From contig DATKDF010000121.1 of NCBI GenBank assembly GCA_035512795.1, forward strand, positions 1 through 8,428: a stretch of DNA of 8,428 nucleotides, in the 5' to 3' direction. Source of the stretch: DATKDF01 sp035512795 (lineage in GTDB: Bacteria > Acidobacteriota > Vicinamibacteria > Vicinamibacterales > SCN-69-37). Position numbers and translations under genes: made by a program. The notes beneath the pieces are model-generated. The model did not search any database. It was not told the DNA's origin and saw nothing but the letters and a program-made list of their open reading frames with translations. Positions 5,950 through 8,428 of this stretch are shown here, piece by piece (positions within the stretch are counted from its first letter, which is position 1; each line of letters opens with the position of its first letter).

Positions 5950-8417
5950 CGGCCGCTCACCGCCAGCAGCAGGTTCTGCGCGCGGTCCCAGGTGGGCGCC
6001 ACCTTCGCGGCGGCCAGCGCATGCGTGCGCGCCTCGTCGCGCCGGCCCAGACGGAGCAGCGACTCGCCGAGATCGACGTGGGCTTCGGCCGGATTGGCAG
6101 GCCCGACGGCCAGGGCCACCTGGAATTCCACGAGCGCCTCGGTATGCTGTCCGCGAGCGGTGAGTAGCCGGCCGAGTCGCCCGTGCGCGTCGGCATCGTA
6201 CGGATCGAGGTCGGCGACCAGACGCAGGCCGAATTCGAGGTCCGCCTCGGCGTCGGCGGCCGTGGCCAGCGCGGCGAGGCGCCGGGCGGCCTCGACGTTC
6301 GTGTGGTCGTGCTCGAGCAGGGCGCGCCATTCGCGCCGGGCCCGCTCGGCGTCGCCCCGTTTCTCGGCGATCTGCGCGAGGAAGCTCCGGGGACTCGCTT
6401 CGCCGGTCGCCTGCGGCGCCAGCCGCGCCGCGCGCTCGAGCGGCTCGACGGCACGCTCCATGTCGCCGAGGCGCAGGAGCGCCCGGCCGTAGGCCAACTG
6501 GCTCACGAAACTGCCCGGATGCGCCTCGACACGCGCGCGCAGCCCGGGCAGGTCATCGGGATCGGCCACGCGCGGGACCTCGCGCATCGCGTCACGCAGG
6601 GAGCCGTACCGCTCGTTGACAAAGGCCTTGAAGGACGCGTCAGCGGCATCGACCGTCGTCTCGAACGCCCGTGTGAAGGCCTCTTCGTCGGTGACGCCGC
6701 TCGCGTAGGCCTGAACCAGCCGCCGCAGGCCGGCGTCGCCATGCTCGTCGACGAGGTGCTCGACGACGAGCGAGGCCTCGAAGTACCCGAGCGCGAGGCT
6801 CTCGGGTCGCTTGAAGGCGGCCGGCAGCCCCTTCAGCCCGAACGCCTGATCGCGCGCGAGCGCGTGGGCGTACTCGAGATTCAGCTCGCGGCCCCACGCG
6901 GCCCGGCGCCGGTGCTCTTCGTAGCCGGACACGCCCTCGGTCAGCCAGCGCGGCACGTTGTAGTCGGACAATTGCAGCGTGAACACGTGCGCCAACTCGT
7001 GCCAGAGCGTGGCGTGCCAGCTGAACGTGCCGGGCGGCCGCGCCGCCGGCGAGTCCATCGTGATGACGCGGCCGAAGCACGCGCCGAGCGCGCCGACCAG
7101 TCCCGGCAGGCCGAGCGTGCGCACGGCAAAGTCATCGTGCTTGGAGAAGACCTCGATCAGGATCGGCCCCTCGGGCGTGAAGCCGTACCGCTCGACGAAC
7201 GTGCGATAGGCGTCCTCGGCAAGCGGCACCGCGTACGGCGCGAGGATGTCGGCTTCCTTCGGGTCGAACTTGAAGACGAGATTGCCGCGCTCGACAACCG
7301 TGAACGTGTCCAGCGAGTCGAGCATGGTGAGCAGGTTGAGCGTGGGCCGATGGCTCCCGTTGAGGTTGAACGACCGCTCCAGAGCAACACGCGCCTCGGC
7401 CTCGTCGCCGGTCCGCAACAGGTACAGGCCCAGGTCCGAGAGGGCCAGCGCATCCTCCACGTCACGTTCGACGCCGCGGCGGGCAAACGCCGCCGCGTCG
7501 GCGAACCGGTACTTGCGCGCCGCCGCCTGCCCCACGAGCCGGAACGGCAGGGCCGAGTGCGCGTTGACCGCGACGGCCGCCGCAAGCGACGGTTCGACGT
7601 CGTCGCGCCGGCCCGAGCCGTACGCCAGGGCCGCGCGGAGGGCCGCCTCCTCGAGCGACCCGGCACGGACGGCCGCGACCCGGTCGAGCGACTCGACAAC
7701 CGAGTCGAACTCGTCACGGACCAGCTGGCGCCCGGCCGTGAGCAACCAGACGTCCGGATGGGCGGGCGCGAGCGTGCGGGCGGCGTCGAGTGCCGCATCG
7801 GCCGCGTCCGGATCGCCGTCGGCGTAAGCCAGCGCCAGCCCCAGATGCGCCGGCACCCAGCGGGGATCGATCTCGATCGCCGCCTGGTAGTCGGTGGCCG
7901 CCTCGGCCGGCTGATTGGTCACCATGAAGAGGTCGCCGCGTTCGGTCTTCAGGTCGGCGCGCGGCACCTCGGCGATCCGCTGAAATGCGTCGTTGGCCAA
8001 GAGGCGCTCGCCGATCCCGCGCGCGGCACGGGCGAGGCGCAGGTAGTCGTCCGGGCCGGCGAACTGGCGCACCGCCGCCAGCGGATCGAGCCACCGGCGG
8101 GCTTCGTCGCGACGGCCCTCCCGGAGGGCGAGCAGCCCGAGCTCGAGCGCGGCATCGCCCAGCGGCACGGCCGTCGCGAGCGGCGTCAGCCGCCCACGCG
8201 CCTCGGCCGATCGGCCCGTGAACAAATCGACGAGCGCCAGCCCCAGCTCGCGGTCGGCTCCGGTCGCCGCTGCGGCCGCCCGCCGCGCGCGATCGAGGTC
8301 GCCGTGCCCGATGGCCGTTCGCACGGCGGCCACGGGTCCGTCGGCGCGCACCGCCTGCGCCGCCAGATCGATCGGCGTCACGGCCAGACAGGCCGCCAGC
8401 ACCAGCACCCGCGTCAC
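5946..8417 (-). CDS. Secreted TPR-repeat protein with central HExxH (gluzincin, MA-like) metallopeptidase domain
   Basis: An 823-residue predicted zinc peptidase between two tetratricopeptide arrays, probably periplasmic. Residues 1-22 are a short signal sequence (VLVLAACLAV core, DLAAQA cleavage site). LAAC also resembles a lipobox, but its position is very close to the start. Helical TPR-like repeats fill about 25-365, for example AEAATDYQAAIEIDPRWVPA. The catalytic domain (about 375-605) contains WHELAH (H473, E474, H477) and WLTEG (E494), the classic gluzincin zinc site, so it should be active. C-terminal TPRs run from about 620 to 815 (GDMERAVEPLERAARLAP, GQHTEALVEFQVALAVGP). The GTG start at 8415-8417 is the first visible; the frame is open for the remaining bases to the window edge, so an earlier start cannot be excluded. 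The stop overlaps the ATG of the C13-like gene by 4 nt, implying translational coupling and a shared extracytoplasmic function. The peptide substrate is unknown. Confidence 0.88.
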   Translation of the reverse strand: MTRVLVLAACLAVTPIDLAAQAVRADGPVAAVRTAIGHGDLDRARRAAAAATGADRELGLALVDLFTGRSAEARGRLTPLATAVPLGDAALELGLLALREGRRDEARRWLDPLAAVRQFAGPDDYLRLARAARGIGERLLANDAFQRIAEVPRADLKTERGDLFMVTNQPAEAATDYQAAIEIDPRWVPAHLGLALAYADGDPDAADAALDAARTLAPAHPDVWLLTAGRQLVRDEFDSVVESLDRVAAVRAGSLEEAALRAALAYGSGRRDDVEPSLAAAVAVNAHSALPFRLVGQAAARKYRFADAAAFARRGVERDVEDALALSDLGLYLLRTGDEAEARVALERSFNLNGSHRPTLNLLTMLDSLDTFTVVERGNLVFKFDPKEADILAPYAVPLAEDAYRTFVERYGFTPEGPILIEVFSKHDDFAVRTLGLPGLVGALGACFGRVITMDSPAARPPGTFSWHATLWHELAHVFTLQLSDYNVPRWLTEGVSGYEEHRRRAAWGRELNLEYAHALARDQAFGLKGLPAAFKRPESLALGYFEASLVVEHLVDEHGDAGLRRLVQAYASGVTDEEAFTRAFETTVDAADASFKAFVNERYGSLRDAMREVPRVADPDDLPGLRARVEAHPGSFVSQLAYGRALLRLGDMERAVEPLERAARLAPQATGEASPRSFLAQIAEKRGDAERARREWRALLEHDHTNVEAARRLAALATAADAEADLEFGLRLVADLDPYDADAHGRLGRLLTARGQHTEALVEFQVALAVGPANPAEAHVDLGESLLRLGRRDEARTHALAAAKVAPTWDRAQNLLLAVSGR

Positions 8418-8428
8418 GAGCCGCTCTA

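Noticed and set aside
5950..6330. N-terminal extension of the C13-like gene to 456 codons
   Set aside because: The added residues are Arg/Ala/Pro-rich shadow of the TPR gene. The internal ATG at 5949 gives a clean signal peptide, a Shine-Dalgarno-like GGTGAG and an ATGA overlap.
1..8428. Defence island, CRISPR array, phage or biosynthetic cluster
   Set aside because: No spaced direct repeats, nucleases, helicases, toxins, integrases or biosynthetic megaenzymes are visible; the genes are ordinary metabolic, regulatory and secreted-protein types.

Overview
The window is uniformly GC-rich, densely coding bacterial chromosome. The gene types suggest an Acidobacteriota-like, soil-type heterotroph, possibly class Vicinamibacteria: a secreted M28 glutaminyl-cyclase-like enzyme, an FHA-GAF-SpoIIE phosphatase, a rhomboid whose N terminus begins MIPLRD, a caspase/legumain-like secreted protein and a TPR-gluzincin. 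That assignment is an inference from gene flavour only; there is no rRNA or marker gene. I see no tRNA, CRISPR array, transposase, phage gene or plasmid function.

Layout from left to right. (1) Positions 1-922, plus strand: M28 glutaminyl-peptide cyclotransferase-like metalloenzyme, probably cut at its 5' end by the window edge. (2) 942-2153, minus: a DRE-TIM acyltransferase of the isopropylmalate/homocitrate synthase family without a regulatory domain. (3) 2157-2321: a 165-bp non-coding element bounded by a perfect 24-bp inverted repeat with CTAG at both tips. (4) 2318-3937, minus: an FHA-GAF-PP2C (SpoIIE/RsbU-type) phosphatase. (5) 3949-4248, minus: a small zinc-ribbon membrane protein 11 nt upstream of the phosphatase. 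(6) 4287-4949, plus: a rhomboid-family membrane protein divergent from (5), whose catalytic serine is replaced by asparagine. (7) 4960-5949, minus: a secreted C13/caspase-like protein lacking the cysteine nucleophile. (8) 5946-8417, minus: a secreted TPR protein with an HELAH metallopeptidase core. The stop of (8) overlaps the start of (7) as ATGA.

There appear to be two minus-strand transcription units: zinc-ribbon protein, phosphatase and acyltransferase; and TPR-metallopeptidase with C13-like protein. The rhomboid and the M28 gene are read in the opposite direction. The inverted-repeat element sits exactly between the phosphatase stop and the acyltransferase start. If CTAG is a target duplication, removing the element leaves those genes 3 nt apart, so it looks like a recent insertion into a compact operon.

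No complete new defence or biosynthetic system is evident. The observations most worth following are the palindromic element and its precise operon insertion, and two protease-fold proteins in adjacent genes (rhomboid and C13-like) that each lack the expected nucleophile, next to an apparently intact HELAH metallopeptidase.
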